The notes under the pieces: generated by a model
The model's input: only the letters and a program-made list of their open reading frames with translations
Database searches by the model: none
What the model was told of the DNA's origin: nothing
Shown here: positions 1 to 7,034 of the stretch, in pieces
How the letters are laid out: each line of letters begins with the position of its first letter
Numbering within the stretch: position 1 is the stretch's first letter
Translations under genes and position numbers: made by a program
Assembly (NCBI GenBank): GCA_900752475.1
Contig: CAADVJ010000218.1
Span: forward strand, 1 to 12,784
Direction of reading: 5' to 3'
Length of the DNA: 12,784 bases
Source: an uncultured Collinsella sp.
GTDB taxonomy: Bacteria > Actinomycetota > Coriobacteriia > Coriobacteriales > Coriobacteriaceae

Positions 1-1826
1 ACGAGGTGCTTGGCGATCAAGCCATCCTGATCGACGACGACCGCTCCTACACCGTCGAGTTCGGTGATTTTGCCGTTACTTCCAAGCTCGTCAACATCGA
101 TGTGCCCGGTTATGGCCAGCCCACCAAGAACCGCCTGCGCCTGTTTGACCTGGCAAGTGTCGACGACGGCCTGGTCCCCGGCAGCTCCATCGACTTCGAC
201 AAGACCGAGATCGCCAAGAACCTCACCTTGTTCCTCTATCCGGATGATTCCGACGAGCGGGGCCGCCTGCTTCGCATCTACCAGGAATACTTCATGGTGA
301 GCAACGCCGCCCAGCTCCTGATCGACGAGGCCATCGAGCGCGGTAGCAACTTGCACGACCTGGCCGACTACGCCGTAGTCCAGATCAATGACACGCACCC
401 CACCATGGTCATCCCCGAGCTCATTCGCTTGCTCACCACCGAGCATGGCATCGAGTTTGACGAGGCCGTGACCATCGTGCGCTCCATGGTCGCCTACACT
501 AACCACACGATTCTTGCCGAGGCGCTCGAGAAGTGGCCGCTCACCAGCCTGCAGAAGGTCTCGCCCGCCATCGCCGACATCATCGTCAAGCTCGACGAGG
601 TTGCCAAGGCCGAGCACGACGACCCGCGCGTCGCCATCATCGACGAGTACGACACCGTCCACATGGCCCACATGGACATCCACTTTGGCTTCTCCATCAA
701 CGGCGTCGCCGCACTCCACACCAAGATCCTGGAGGACACCGAGCTTCATCCGTTCTACGAGATCTACCCCGAGAAGTTCTCCAACAAGACCAACGGCATC
801 ACCTTCCGCCGCTGGATCCAGGGAGCCAACCCCGCGCTCGCCAACCTGCTCGACGATGTGATCGGCACCGACTGGCGCAGCACCGGCGATCTGAGCAAAC
901 TCGCCAAGTTCGCCGACGACAAAGATGTTCTTGAGCGCCTGGCTGCCACCAAGACCGAGGCCAAGGCCATCATGCGCCAGTTCATGGCGCTCGAGCAGGG
1001 TGTGACCATTCCCTCCAACGCCATCATCGATGTTCAGGTCAAGCGTATCCACGAGTACAAGCGCCAGCAGATGCTCGCGCTCTACATCATCTGGAAGTAT
1101 CTCGACATCAAAAACGGCAATAAGCCTAAGCACCCCGTCACCATCATCTTTGGCGGCAAGGCGGCCCCTGCCTACACCATCGCCCAAGACATCATCCACC
1201 TAATCCTGACGCTGTCCCAGTGGATAGCAAACGACCCCGACGTGACCCCTTACCTGCAGGTTGTCATGATTGAGAACTACAACGTCACCGCCGCCGAGCG
1301 CGTAATCCCCGCCGCCGACATCTCCGAGCAGATCAGTCTGGCCTCCAAGGAGGCGAGCGGCACTTCCAACATGAAGTTCATGCTCAACGGCGCCCTGACC
1401 CTGTGCACGCTCGACGGTGCCAACGTGGAGATTGCTGAGCTCGTGGGCGACGAGAACATCTATACCTTTGGCGCCTCGTCCAAACAGGTCGAGAGGCTCT
1501 ACGCCGACGGCAGCTATGACGCCGGCGCGCTCTATCGCAAGCCCGGCATCAAACTGCTGGTGGACTTCATCACCAACCCCGCCTTTGTGGCGACCGGCAA
1601 CGCCGAGCGCCTGCAGCGTCTGCACGACGACATCAAGGGCAAGGACTGGTTTATGGCCCTGCTCGACATTGAGGAGTACATCCAGACCAAGGAGCGCGTG
1701 CTGGCAGACTACGAGGACCAGGACGCCTGGATGCGCAAGGCGCTGATCAACATCGCCAACGCCGGCACCTTCTCGTCCGACCGCACGATCTCCCAGTACA
1801 ACGACGAGATCTGGCACCTGGACTAA
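1..1826 (+). CDS. glgP: Glycogen/maltodextrin phosphorylase, 5'-truncated by the window edge
   Basis: This enzyme cleaves alpha-1,4-glucans with phosphate to give glucose-1-phosphate, using pyridoxal phosphate (GT35 family, cytoplasmic). The frame is open to the left edge (codon GAG at 3-5), so the start lies outside the window. About 607 residues are visible, and roughly 200 N-terminal residues seem to be missing compared with family proteins of about 750-840. Visible family blocks include VQINDTHPTMVIPEL, the FSNKTNGITFRRW block, DVQVKRIHEYKRQ and GGKAAPAY. The PLP-lysine block is SGTSNMKFMLNGA, with the Schiff-base lysine AAG at 1374-1376, followed by the family's TLDGANVEI. The gene ends in TAA, and a strong hairpin terminator begins 28 nt further on. 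It converges with the ABC operon on the other strand. Glycogen versus maltodextrin preference cannot be decided from this part. Confidence 0.96.
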   Translation, partial: EVLGDQAILIDDDRSYTVEFGDFAVTSKLVNIDVPGYGQPTKNRLRLFDLASVDDGLVPGSSIDFDKTEIAKNLTLFLYPDDSDERGRLLRIYQEYFMVSNAAQLLIDEAIERGSNLHDLADYAVVQINDTHPTMVIPELIRLLTTEHGIEFDEAVTIVRSMVAYTNHTILAEALEKWPLTSLQKVSPAIADIIVKLDEVAKAEHDDPRVAIIDEYDTVHMAHMDIHFGFSINGVAALHTKILEDTELHPFYEIYPEKFSNKTNGITFRRWIQGANPALANLLDDVIGTDWRSTGDLSKLAKFADDKDVLERLAATKTEAKAIMRQFMALEQGVTIPSNAIIDVQVKRIHEYKRQQMLALYIIWKYLDIKNGNKPKHPVTIIFGGKAAPAYTIAQDIIHLILTLSQWIANDPDVTPYLQVVMIENYNVTAAERVIPAADISEQISLASKEASGTSNMKFMLNGALTLCTLDGANVEIAELVGDENIYTFGASSKQVERLYADGSYDAGALYRKPGIKLLVDFITNPAFVATGNAERLQRLHDDIKGKDWFMALLDIEEYIQTKERVLADYEDQDAWMRKALINIANAGTFSSDRTISQYNDEIWHLD

Positions 1827-1853
1827 CCCATTCCCCTTACCATCCTCTTGAGG

Positions 1854-1886
1854 AACGGAGTCGTGGCAACACGGCTCCGTTTTTTG
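1854..1886 (+). terminator. Rho-independent terminator of the phosphorylase gene
   Basis: A 12-bp stem is formed by 1854-1865 and 1870-1881. It contains one G-T wobble and is closed by a GCAA tetraloop (GNRA type). Six Ts follow at 1880-1885. It lies 28 nt after the phosphorylase stop codon on the same strand. Confidence 0.92.
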
Positions 1887-1925
1887 TGCCCGTGCGTTGC
1901 CCCTGTGAGCCGCCTCGACTAAATC

Positions 1926-2223
1926 GTCTCAATCTGTAACACCTATTCGGCCAAAACGGTCCTACCTGTTACAGATCAAGACAAACCGGTTCTTTCCCTA
2001 GGGTTTATCTCAATCTGTAACATCTAATGTCCGAAATCCGCCCTTACTGTTACAGATCGAGACAAATGGATAAGCCGGCTAAAACAATCTCGTTCTGTAA
2101 CAGGTAACTACCGAAATCAGTCCTTCGTGTTACAGATCGAGACGGAAGGACAGGCGGCTCAACTCAATCTCGTTCTGTAACATCTAAAGCCAATTCGATC
2201 CTCTACTTGTTACAGATCAAGAC
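1926..2223. repeat. Array of four 57-nt inverted-repeat (hairpin) units, BIME-like
   Basis: The units are 1926-1982, 2007-2063, 2087-2143 and 2167-2223. Each is exactly 57 nt: a 16-nt left arm, a 25-nt centre and a 16-nt right arm. Unit starts are 81, 80 and 80 bp apart. The invariant arm core is TCTGTAACA on the left and its complement TGTTACAGA on the right. That gives eight perfect 9-mers in alternating orientation every 39-41 bp. Outer arm bases are TCTC.. and ..GAGAC or ..AAGAC, so each unit can fold into a 9-10 bp inner stem plus a 3-5 bp outer stem separated by one or more mismatches. Centres are diverged but alignable in units 1-3 (a CCGAAATC-like block then TCC). The spacers of units 2 and 3 share a GCCGGCT-like block, so the ancestor was probably an 80-bp tandem repeat. 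No ORF is supported in the array. It sits between two convergent genes, as REP/BIME elements often do. Confidence 0.9.
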
Positions 2224-2247
2224 AAACGACCGACCAGACAGCCCCGT

Positions 2248-2294
2248 CATAAAGAAAGGCTCCCCTCTCGCCCAGTGGACGGGAGGGGAGCCTT
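2248..2294 (-). terminator. Rho-independent terminator of the ABC importer operon
   Basis: A 12-bp stem is formed by 2256-2267 and 2283-2294, with a 15-nt loop. Read on the - strand it is followed by a T-rich stretch (TTTCTTTAT). It lies about 70 nt beyond the stop codon of the ATPase gene, the last gene of the operon. On the + strand the trailing bases are not a convincing T-run, so it is called for the - strand only. Confidence 0.85.
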
Positions 2295-2362
2295 ATATGT
2301 GACCACGGCAAAAGGATGGCAAAGCCGCAGTCGCCCAAAAGGAGGGCCTGGATGCACCGGGC

Positions 2363-3562
2363 CTAGATAAGGTTCTTGCCGGACACCTTATCGAAGAGAT
2401 GGGTCGCGTTCTTCTCGAACTTGAACCAGATGGTGTCGCCAGCCTTGAGCGCACCCTTGGCCTCAAGGTCGACAACGGGAATGATCAGGACGAACTGGCC
2501 GTCGGGAGCGGTCACGTGGACGTGCTCGGTCGAACCCATGAGCTCGGTCACCTCGACGGTGCCCTGGAGTGCACCCTCCTCGCCCTTGTCGGCAAGCAGG
2601 ATCTGCTCGGGGCGCACGCCGGCCGTAATCTCCTTCACGTCGCCGTCGTCCCAGTTGAGAGCAAGCTGAGCGCAGGTCTCGGGAGCGAGCGCCACGTTCA
2701 TATCCTCGGTCTTGACGGTAAAGCCGTTACCCGAGCGCACCAGCTGGGCATCGAAGAAGTTCATCTGCGGCACGCCGATAAAACCGGCGACGAAGATGTT
2801 CGCGGGATGGTTGAAAACCTCCTGCGGCGTAGCGATCTGCTGGACGACGCCGTCCTTCATGACCACGATGCGGTCGCCGAGAGTCATGGCCTCGGTCTGA
2901 TCGTGGGTAACGTAGATAAAGGTGCCCTTAATCTCGTGACGCAGCTTGATGAGCTCGGCACGCATCTGGTTACGCAGCTTGGCGTCCAGGTTGGACAGCG
3001 GCTCGTCCATCAGGAAAACCTTGGGGTCACGCACGATGGCGCGGCCGATAGCGACACGCTGGCGCTGACCGCCCGAGAGCGCCTTGGGCTTACGGTCGAG
3101 GTACTCGGTAATACCCAGGATCTCGGCAGCGGAGCGAACCTTGCGGTCAATCTCGTCCTTGGGGACCTTCTTGAGCTCAAGCGTAAACGCCATGTTCTCG
3201 TACACCGTCATGTTGGGGTACAAAGCATAGCTCTGGAACACCATGGCGATGTCGCGGTCCTTGGGCGCCACGTCGTTGACGCGCTTGCCGTCGATGAACA
3301 CGTCACCCGAGGTAATGTCCTCCAGACCGGCGACCATGCGCATCGTCGTGGACTTACCGCAGCCAGAGGGGCCAACGAGGACGATGAACTCCTGGTCGTG
3401 AACGGTGAGGTTAAAGTCCTCTACAGCGAGCACGCCGTCCTCGGTAACCTTGAGGTTGTGCTTCTTCTCCTCGGTCTTCTTCTTTTTGCCAAAGAAGCCC
3501 TTCTTTTTGGACTCGTTGTTGGGATACACCTTCTGAACATGTTTGAGAACGATCTCGGCCAT
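2363..3562 (-). CDS. msmK: Sugar ABC transporter ATPase (MsmK/UgpC/MalK family)
   Basis: This is the ATP-hydrolysing subunit of the CUT1 importer, acting as a dimer on the inner face of the membrane. It has 399 residues. Walker A is GPSGCGKST with Lys70, the Q-loop is Gln110, the signature is LSGGQ at 162-166, Walker B ends in Asp186-Glu187 and the H-loop is His220. The C-terminal part (from about 255) is the TOBE-type regulatory region found in MalK-like ATPases. Every core motif is shifted by 28 residues against E. coli MalK. The shift comes from a lysine-rich insertion at residues 16-41, between KVYPN and AVEDF. The ATG is preceded by AAAGG on the - strand. It is the last gene of the operon, 68 nt after the second permease. 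In this family one ATPase often serves several importers, so it may work with other systems too. Confidence 0.95.
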   Translation of the reverse strand: MAEIVLKHVQKVYPNNESKKKGFFGKKKKTEEKKHNLKVTEDGVLAVEDFNLTVHDQEFIVLVGPSGCGKSTTMRMVAGLEDITSGDVFIDGKRVNDVAPKDRDIAMVFQSYALYPNMTVYENMAFTLELKKVPKDEIDRKVRSAAEILGITEYLDRKPKALSGGQRQRVAIGRAIVRDPKVFLMDEPLSNLDAKLRNQMRAELIKLRHEIKGTFIYVTHDQTEAMTLGDRIVVMKDGVVQQIATPQEVFNHPANIFVAGFIGVPQMNFFDAQLVRSGNGFTVKTEDMNVALAPETCAQLALNWDDGDVKEITAGVRPEQILLADKGEEGALQGTVEVTELMGSTEHVHVTAPDGQFVLIIPVVDLEAKGALKAGDTIWFKFEKNATHLFDKVSGKNLI

Positions 3563-3580
3563 GTCTCTACCTTTCGATAC

Positions 3581-3605
3581 GCGGCACCGCGCTGAGGGGC
3601 GCCGC
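3581..3605 (-). other. Small GC-rich intercistronic hairpin before the ATPase gene
   Basis: GCGGC at 3581-3585 pairs with GCCGC at 3601-3605. One mismatch and two more G-C pairs follow inside. There is no T-run, so it is not a terminator. It could slow exonucleases or tune ATPase expression relative to the permeases. The fold is short and its function is unproven. Confidence 0.35.
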
Positions 3606-3630
3606 TAAAACTTGCAAAACAGTTACGGCA

Positions 3631-4470
3631 TCAGCCCTTGACGGCACCTGCCACCACACCGTCGATGATGTACTTCTGGCAGAGGATGTACATGATGACG
3701 ATGGGGACAACGACCATCATGATGCAGGCCATCATGGGGCCGAGCTCGACGTGGCCGTAGCCGCCGCGGAAGTACTGGATCAAGATAGGAATGGTCTTGT
3801 ACTTGGTGGAGTCGAGCGTAAGGTAGGGCAGCAGGTAGTCGTTCCAGACCCACATGGTCTCGAGAATGCCGACCGAAAGATAGGTGGGCTTCATGATGGG
3901 GAGGACGATCTTAAAGAACCCCTGGACCGGGTTGCAGCCGTCGATCATGGCCGCCTCCTCAATCTCGAGCGGGATGTTCTTTACAAAGCCGGCGAACATA
4001 AAGACCGCCAGGCCCGCGCCAAAGCCCAGATAGATAAAGCAGATGTTGAACGGCGTGTTGAAGCCGATGCGGTCCGCCAAATTGGACAGCGTGAACATGA
4101 GCATCTGGAAGGGCACGACCATCGAGAACACGAACAGGTAATAGAAGAAGTTCGAGATCTTGTTGTTGACACGAACCACGTACCAAGCACACATGGAGCA
4201 GCACACCAAGATCAGCACGACCGACGTAACCGTGATGATGAGCGAGTACATAAACGCCGAGGCAAAGCCCTGCTCGTTAAGAGCGTGCACGTAGTTTGCG
4301 AGACCGTTGAACGTCTCGGGCGTGAGCAGATCGAATGCCGTGGTGGTGCTGATTGCAGTTGCCTTTTTAAAGGAATTGAGCGCAATCATGAACACGGGGT
4401 AGATCCATGCGAGCGACAGAATCGTAAAGAAAATCGAGAGCGCGCGATTGATAACCTTATCGCGTTTCAT
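3631..4470 (-). CDS. Sugar ABC transporter permease (MalG/MsmG type)
   Basis: An inner-membrane permease of 279 residues, the second of the two membrane subunits of a CUT1 carbohydrate importer. It has several hydrophobic segments. The cytoplasmic EAA loop that docks to the ATPase reads EIEEAAMIDGCNPVQGF and continues to IVLP. The short basic N-terminus and first segment (WIYPVFMIALNSFK) are typical of MalG-like proteins. Its ATG overlaps the stop codon of the upstream permease by one base (TAATG). A near-perfect Shine-Dalgarno AAGGAGGTG lies just before it, inside the end of that gene, so translation is probably coupled. The substrate cannot be read from the permease alone; an alpha-glucoside or maltodextrin is suggested only by context. 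Confidence 0.94.
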   Translation of the reverse strand: MKRDKVINRALSIFFTILSLAWIYPVFMIALNSFKKATAISTTTAFDLLTPETFNGLANYVHALNEQGFASAFMYSLIITVTSVVLILVCCSMCAWYVVRVNNKISNFFYYLFVFSMVVPFQMLMFTLSNLADRIGFNTPFNICFIYLGFGAGLAVFMFAGFVKNIPLEIEEAAMIDGCNPVQGFFKIVLPIMKPTYLSVGILETMWVWNDYLLPYLTLDSTKYKTIPILIQYFRGGYGHVELGPMMACIMMVVVPIVIMYILCQKYIIDGVVAGAVKG

Positions 4471-5324
4471 TACTGCTGCACCTCCTTGGACCTCGTGGCC
4501 TTAAGCTGAATCATGGAGATGGCCACGACCAGGATGCAGAAGATAACCGCCTTGGCCTGACCGATACCCTGCCATGCGATACCGGCACGCGAATAGAACG
4601 TGTTGTAGATGTTCAGGGCGAGCATCTCGGTGGAGTGCGCGGGGGCGCCGCCGGTAAGGGCGAGGTTCTGGTCGAACAGCTTAAAGCCGTTGGTGATGGA
4701 CAGGAACAGGCAGATGGTGATGGTCGGCATCAGGTTAGGGATCTTAACCTTCCAAAACGTCTGCCATGCCGTGGCACCGTCGACCTTGGCGGCCTCGATG
4801 TAGTCGGACGGAATGGACTGCAGACCAGCAATGTAGATGATCATCATGTAGCCGACCTGCTGCCACAGGGTCAGGATGATAAGGCCCCAGAAGCCAGCAG
4901 CAGAGTTAAGGGCGATGAGCTGGGCGCCCACGTTGGAGAGCAGGCAGTTGATCAGAATCTGCCAAATGTAGCCCAGCACGATGCCGCCGATCAGGTTAGG
5001 CATAAAGAAGATCGTACGGAAGATGTTGGTGCCTTTGAGCGCCTTGCGGGTGAGCGCCTGCGCAATGGCCAGGGCGATCACGTTGATGAGCGCCGTCGAC
5101 AGGAAGGCAAACGCCACGGTAAAGAAGAACGACGTGGAGAACTGCGGATCGGACAGCGCGCGCACGTAGTTCTCGATACCGACAAAGTGCGCGTTACTAA
5201 TGATAATAAACTGGCAGAACGAGAGATAGAAGCCCTGGATAAAAGGGATCACGAACCCGATCATAAACGCCAGGCACGTGGGCAGCATAAAGAGCGGCCA
5301 CCAGCGCTTGAGTGCTTTGCCCAT
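4470..5324 (-). CDS. Sugar ABC transporter permease (MalF/MsmF type)
   Basis: An inner-membrane permease of 284 residues, the first membrane subunit of the CUT1 importer. It lacks the long periplasmic insert of enteric MalF, as expected for Gram-positive MsmF-like proteins. The EAA loop is visible as DYIEAAKVDGATAWQTF followed by KIPNL. An AAAGGA ribosome site precedes the ATG. It follows the binding-protein gene after an 87-nt gap that holds a very stable hairpin, and it overlaps the next permease by one base. Confidence 0.94.
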   Translation of the reverse strand: MGKALKRWWPLFMLPTCLAFMIGFVIPFIQGFYLSFCQFIIISNAHFVGIENYVRALSDPQFSTSFFFTVAFAFLSTALINVIALAIAQALTRKALKGTNIFRTIFFMPNLIGGIVLGYIWQILINCLLSNVGAQLIALNSAAGFWGLIILTLWQQVGYMMIIYIAGLQSIPSDYIEAAKVDGATAWQTFWKVKIPNLMPTITICLFLSITNGFKLFDQNLALTGGAPAHSTEMLALNIYNTFYSRAGIAWQGIGQAKAVIFCILVVAISMIQLKATRSKEVQQ

Positions 5325-5344
5325 AAAAGGGTCCTTTCAATATG

Positions 5345-5380
5345 CAGGGGGCGGGCAAACCAACGTCTGCCCGCCCCCTG
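5345..5380 (-). other. Stable intercistronic hairpin between binding-protein and permease genes
   Basis: A perfect 13-bp GC-rich stem (5345-5357 with 5368-5380) encloses a 10-nt loop. No T-run follows on either strand, so full termination is unlikely. The position matches where many ABC operons protect the binding-protein message or reduce read-through, giving more binding protein than permease. The role here is inferred. Confidence 0.75.
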
Positions 5381-5411
5381 TCGCTAATCAGATAGCTTGG
5401 GCAGCAACTGC

Positions 5412-6728
5412 TTACTCGGAAGCGGCCTTCTCGGTCTTCCAGCCATCGACGAAGGCGTTCTTGACGCCGTCCCACTTGCTGTTATCGGCAGCGTAGGCAA
5501 TCAGAGCCTGCTTGAGGTTCTTCTTCCACTCCTCAGAGGGAATGTAGACGAAGTCCCAAGCGACGGTCTTCTTGCCGTCCTTGGCCATGGCAACGGCCTG
5601 CTGCGAGAAGACGTTGGTGGTCTCCTTGGCGCTCTTGAACGGAGCGGTCAGACCCATCTTGTCGGCGATGATGCTGGTCGGGGTGTCAGCGGTGACGCAC
5701 CAATACATGAAGTCCTCGGTGGCCTTCTGGGCATCCTCGGAAGCCTGGGAACTGACGCACCAGTAGTTCTCGCCGCCGGAGCACAGGCCCTGGTTCTCCT
5801 CGCCGTCAACACCGATGTAGATGGGCATCATGCCAATCTGATCGTCGGTCATGCCGGCCTTGACGAGGTCAGAGTAGGCCCAAGAGCCGTTCTGGTAGAA
5901 GACGGCCTTGCCGGTTGCGAACTCGTTGGTGGCGTCGTCGCCGGTCTTGGAAGCAAGCTGCGAAGGATCGCAGGTGGAGTCGGTGATGTACAGGTCGAAG
6001 ATCTGCTTGTAGTTGTCGAGGAACTCACCCTTGATCTCGTCGTCCTCCTGGTTGTGCTCCTTCTCAAACTCGTAGTAGAGCGGCATGTTGGCAAGGTGTG
6101 TGGTGTAGCGCCAGCTGGAGGAGTCGTCCATGCCGGCGGAAGTGAAGGCACCCTCGACACCAAGCTCGTCCTTGCGGGCCTGGATGTCGTCGGCACAAGC
6201 CTTCAGCTTGTCGAAGGAGTTGATGTCCTCGGCCTTGTAGCCAGCCTTCTCGAGCAGCTGCTTGTTGTAAATAATGCCGAAGCTCTCCTGAACCCAGTCG
6301 ATGCACACATCCTTGCCGTCGGACTGCAGAGCCAGGGAGTCATCAATGAGCTCACCGCGGAGCTTGGTATCGGACAGGTCGGCGCAGTAATCCTTCCAGT
6401 TCTTAAGACCGGTGGGGCCGTTGACCTGGAACAGGGTCGGAGCGGAGCTCTTGGACATCTCGGACTTGAGCTTCTCCTCGTAGGTGTTGGAGGCGGCGGT
6501 CACGATCTTGACCTCGACGCCCTTCTCCTTCTTGTACGCCTTGGCAATCTCCTTCCACTCCTTGTCGACCTCGGGCTTGAATTGGAGGAAGTAGACCTCG
6601 GCAGCGTCACCAGAAGCAGAGGAGCCGGAGCCGGCAGAACCACCGCAGCCCACGAGACCCAGACCAAGAACCGCAGCCGCGGAACCAGCAAAGCCCAGGA
6701 ACTGCCTTCTGCTCATTTCGTTCTTCAT
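5412..6728 (-). CDS. Sugar ABC transporter substrate-binding lipoprotein
   Basis: The extracellular, membrane-anchored sugar receptor of the importer (CUT1 family, cluster 1 solute-binding protein, COG1653-like), 438 residues from the chosen start. The N-terminus carries a twin-arginine motif (SRRQFLGFAG, Arg7-Arg8), a hydrophobic Ala/Leu stretch and a lipobox LGLVGC with Cys28. A Gly/Ser-rich linker follows. A GTG start six codons upstream (6746) is open but unlikely, because the Shine-Dalgarno AAAGGG (6738-6743) lies inside those codons, 9 nt before the ATG at 6728. It is the first gene of the operon, downstream of candidate operator palindromes and a leader with GC-rich hairpins. Ligand specificity is not readable; context suggests an alpha-glucoside or maltodextrin. 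Confidence 0.94.
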   Translation of the reverse strand: MKNEMSRRQFLGFAGSAAAVLGLGLVGCGGSAGSGSSASGDAAEVYFLQFKPEVDKEWKEIAKAYKKEKGVEVKIVTAASNTYEEKLKSEMSKSSAPTLFQVNGPTGLKNWKDYCADLSDTKLRGELIDDSLALQSDGKDVCIDWVQESFGIIYNKQLLEKAGYKAEDINSFDKLKACADDIQARKDELGVEGAFTSAGMDDSSSWRYTTHLANMPLYYEFEKEHNQEDDEIKGEFLDNYKQIFDLYITDSTCDPSQLASKTGDDATNEFATGKAVFYQNGSWAYSDLVKAGMTDDQIGMMPIYIGVDGEENQGLCSGGENYWCVSSQASEDAQKATEDFMYWCVTADTPTSIIADKMGLTAPFKSAKETTNVFSQQAVAMAKDGKKTVAWDFVYIPSEEWKKNLKQALIAYAADNSKWDGVKNAFVDGWKTEKAASE

Positions 6729-6734
6729 TACAAT

Positions 6735-6743
6735 CCACCCTTT
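6735..6743 (-). promoter_or_regulatory. Ribosome binding site that fixes the start of the binding-protein gene
   Basis: On the - strand AAAGGGTGG is followed by the ATG at 6728, with 9 nt between AAAGGG and the start. The site coincides with codons 2-4 of the longer GTG-initiated frame. It therefore supports the ATG over the GTG at 6746. Confidence 0.75.
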
Positions 6744-6751
6744 CACACCGT

Positions 6752-6802
6752 GGCGGCACCCTTTGCCGCCGCCTTCGGAGATTGGCTCGGGGACTTTGCC
6801 CC
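6752..6802 (-). promoter_or_regulatory. GC-rich leader with two hairpins upstream of the binding-protein gene
   Basis: In the presumed 5' leader, 6752-6758 pairs with 6764-6770 (7 bp, 5-nt loop), and 6789-6792 pairs with 6799-6802 (4 bp). The first of these ends about 9 nt before the ribosome site. No known riboswitch is recognised. The hairpins may only shape mRNA stability. Confidence 0.35.
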
Positions 6803-6836
6803 TTTTGCTGATTTGTACAATACGCTATTTGGCTAG

Positions 6837-6848
6837 TTGTTTGAACAA
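6837..6848. promoter_or_regulatory. Candidate operator palindrome upstream of the ABC operon
   Basis: TTGTTTGAACAA is a 12-bp palindrome (TTGTT-TG-AACAA). It matches the TTGTTTAAAC motif found twice in the regulator/PTS intergenic region. It lies 109 bp upstream of the binding-protein start and resembles the TTGTATATACAA core known for TreR-type GntR repressors. It is a good candidate site for the neighbouring regulator. Confidence 0.55.
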
Positions 6849-6891
6849 GTATTACTAGAGCGGTAGAAAAACATCGGTGAACGGTAATTTC

Positions 6892-6911
6892 AACTTGATA
6901 CTTGACAAGTT
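6892..6911. promoter_or_regulatory. Nested palindrome upstream of the ABC operon
   Basis: AACTTG-N8-CAAGTT forms a 20-bp inverted repeat. Inside it, shifted to one side, sits the 11-bp palindrome ACTTGACAAGT (6900-6910). It may be a second operator or an alternative site for the same regulator. No clear -35/-10 pair for the ABC operon could be picked around it. Confidence 0.45.
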
Positions 6912-6923
6912 TTGTATAAACAA
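6912..6923. promoter_or_regulatory. Second candidate TreR-like operator upstream of the ABC operon
   Basis: TTGTATAAACAA differs at one base from the perfect palindrome TTGTATATACAA, the core of TreR-type operators. It directly adjoins the nested palindrome at 6892-6911 and is spaced 75 bp from the similar site at 6837. Confidence 0.5.
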
Positions 6924-6940
6924 TTATTTGTTATCGAATG

Positions 6941-6992
6941 CAGAGAAAACGCCCGGTCAAGCCGATGTATCGTCGGTTTGACCGGGCGTTTT
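6941..6992 (-). terminator. Rho-independent terminator of the GntR regulator gene
   Basis: A perfect 15-bp stem (6946-6960 with 6978-6992) has a 17-nt loop that can itself pair. Read on the - strand it ends in TTTT followed by a pyrimidine-rich stretch. It separates the regulator from the ABC operon on the same strand, so the operon needs its own promoter between here and 6728. Confidence 0.8.
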
Positions 6993-7034
6993 CGCTTTGA
7001 TGGCATGAGTCTCGTCAGGCTGCGAGCTAGCCGG

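Noticed and set aside
1926..2223. CRISPR array
   Set aside because: Repeats are short, alternate in orientation, have partly homologous intervals and no cas genes nearby. A REP/BIME-like hairpin array fits better.
2399..3595. 398-codon open frame on the + strand opposite the ABC ATPase
   Set aside because: It is a shadow frame; the - strand encodes every ABC ATPase motif in order.
6746..6746. GTG start for the binding-protein gene, six codons upstream
   Set aside because: The ribosome site AAAGGG lies inside those six codons and is correctly spaced for the ATG at 6728. The Tat motif also sits closer to the start that way.
5397..6836. 479-codon open frame on the + strand opposite the binding-protein gene
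   Set aside because: It is an antisense shadow rich in Val/Leu/Gly/Asp repeats, without recognisable domains. The opposite strand has a clear lipoprotein signal and ribosome site.
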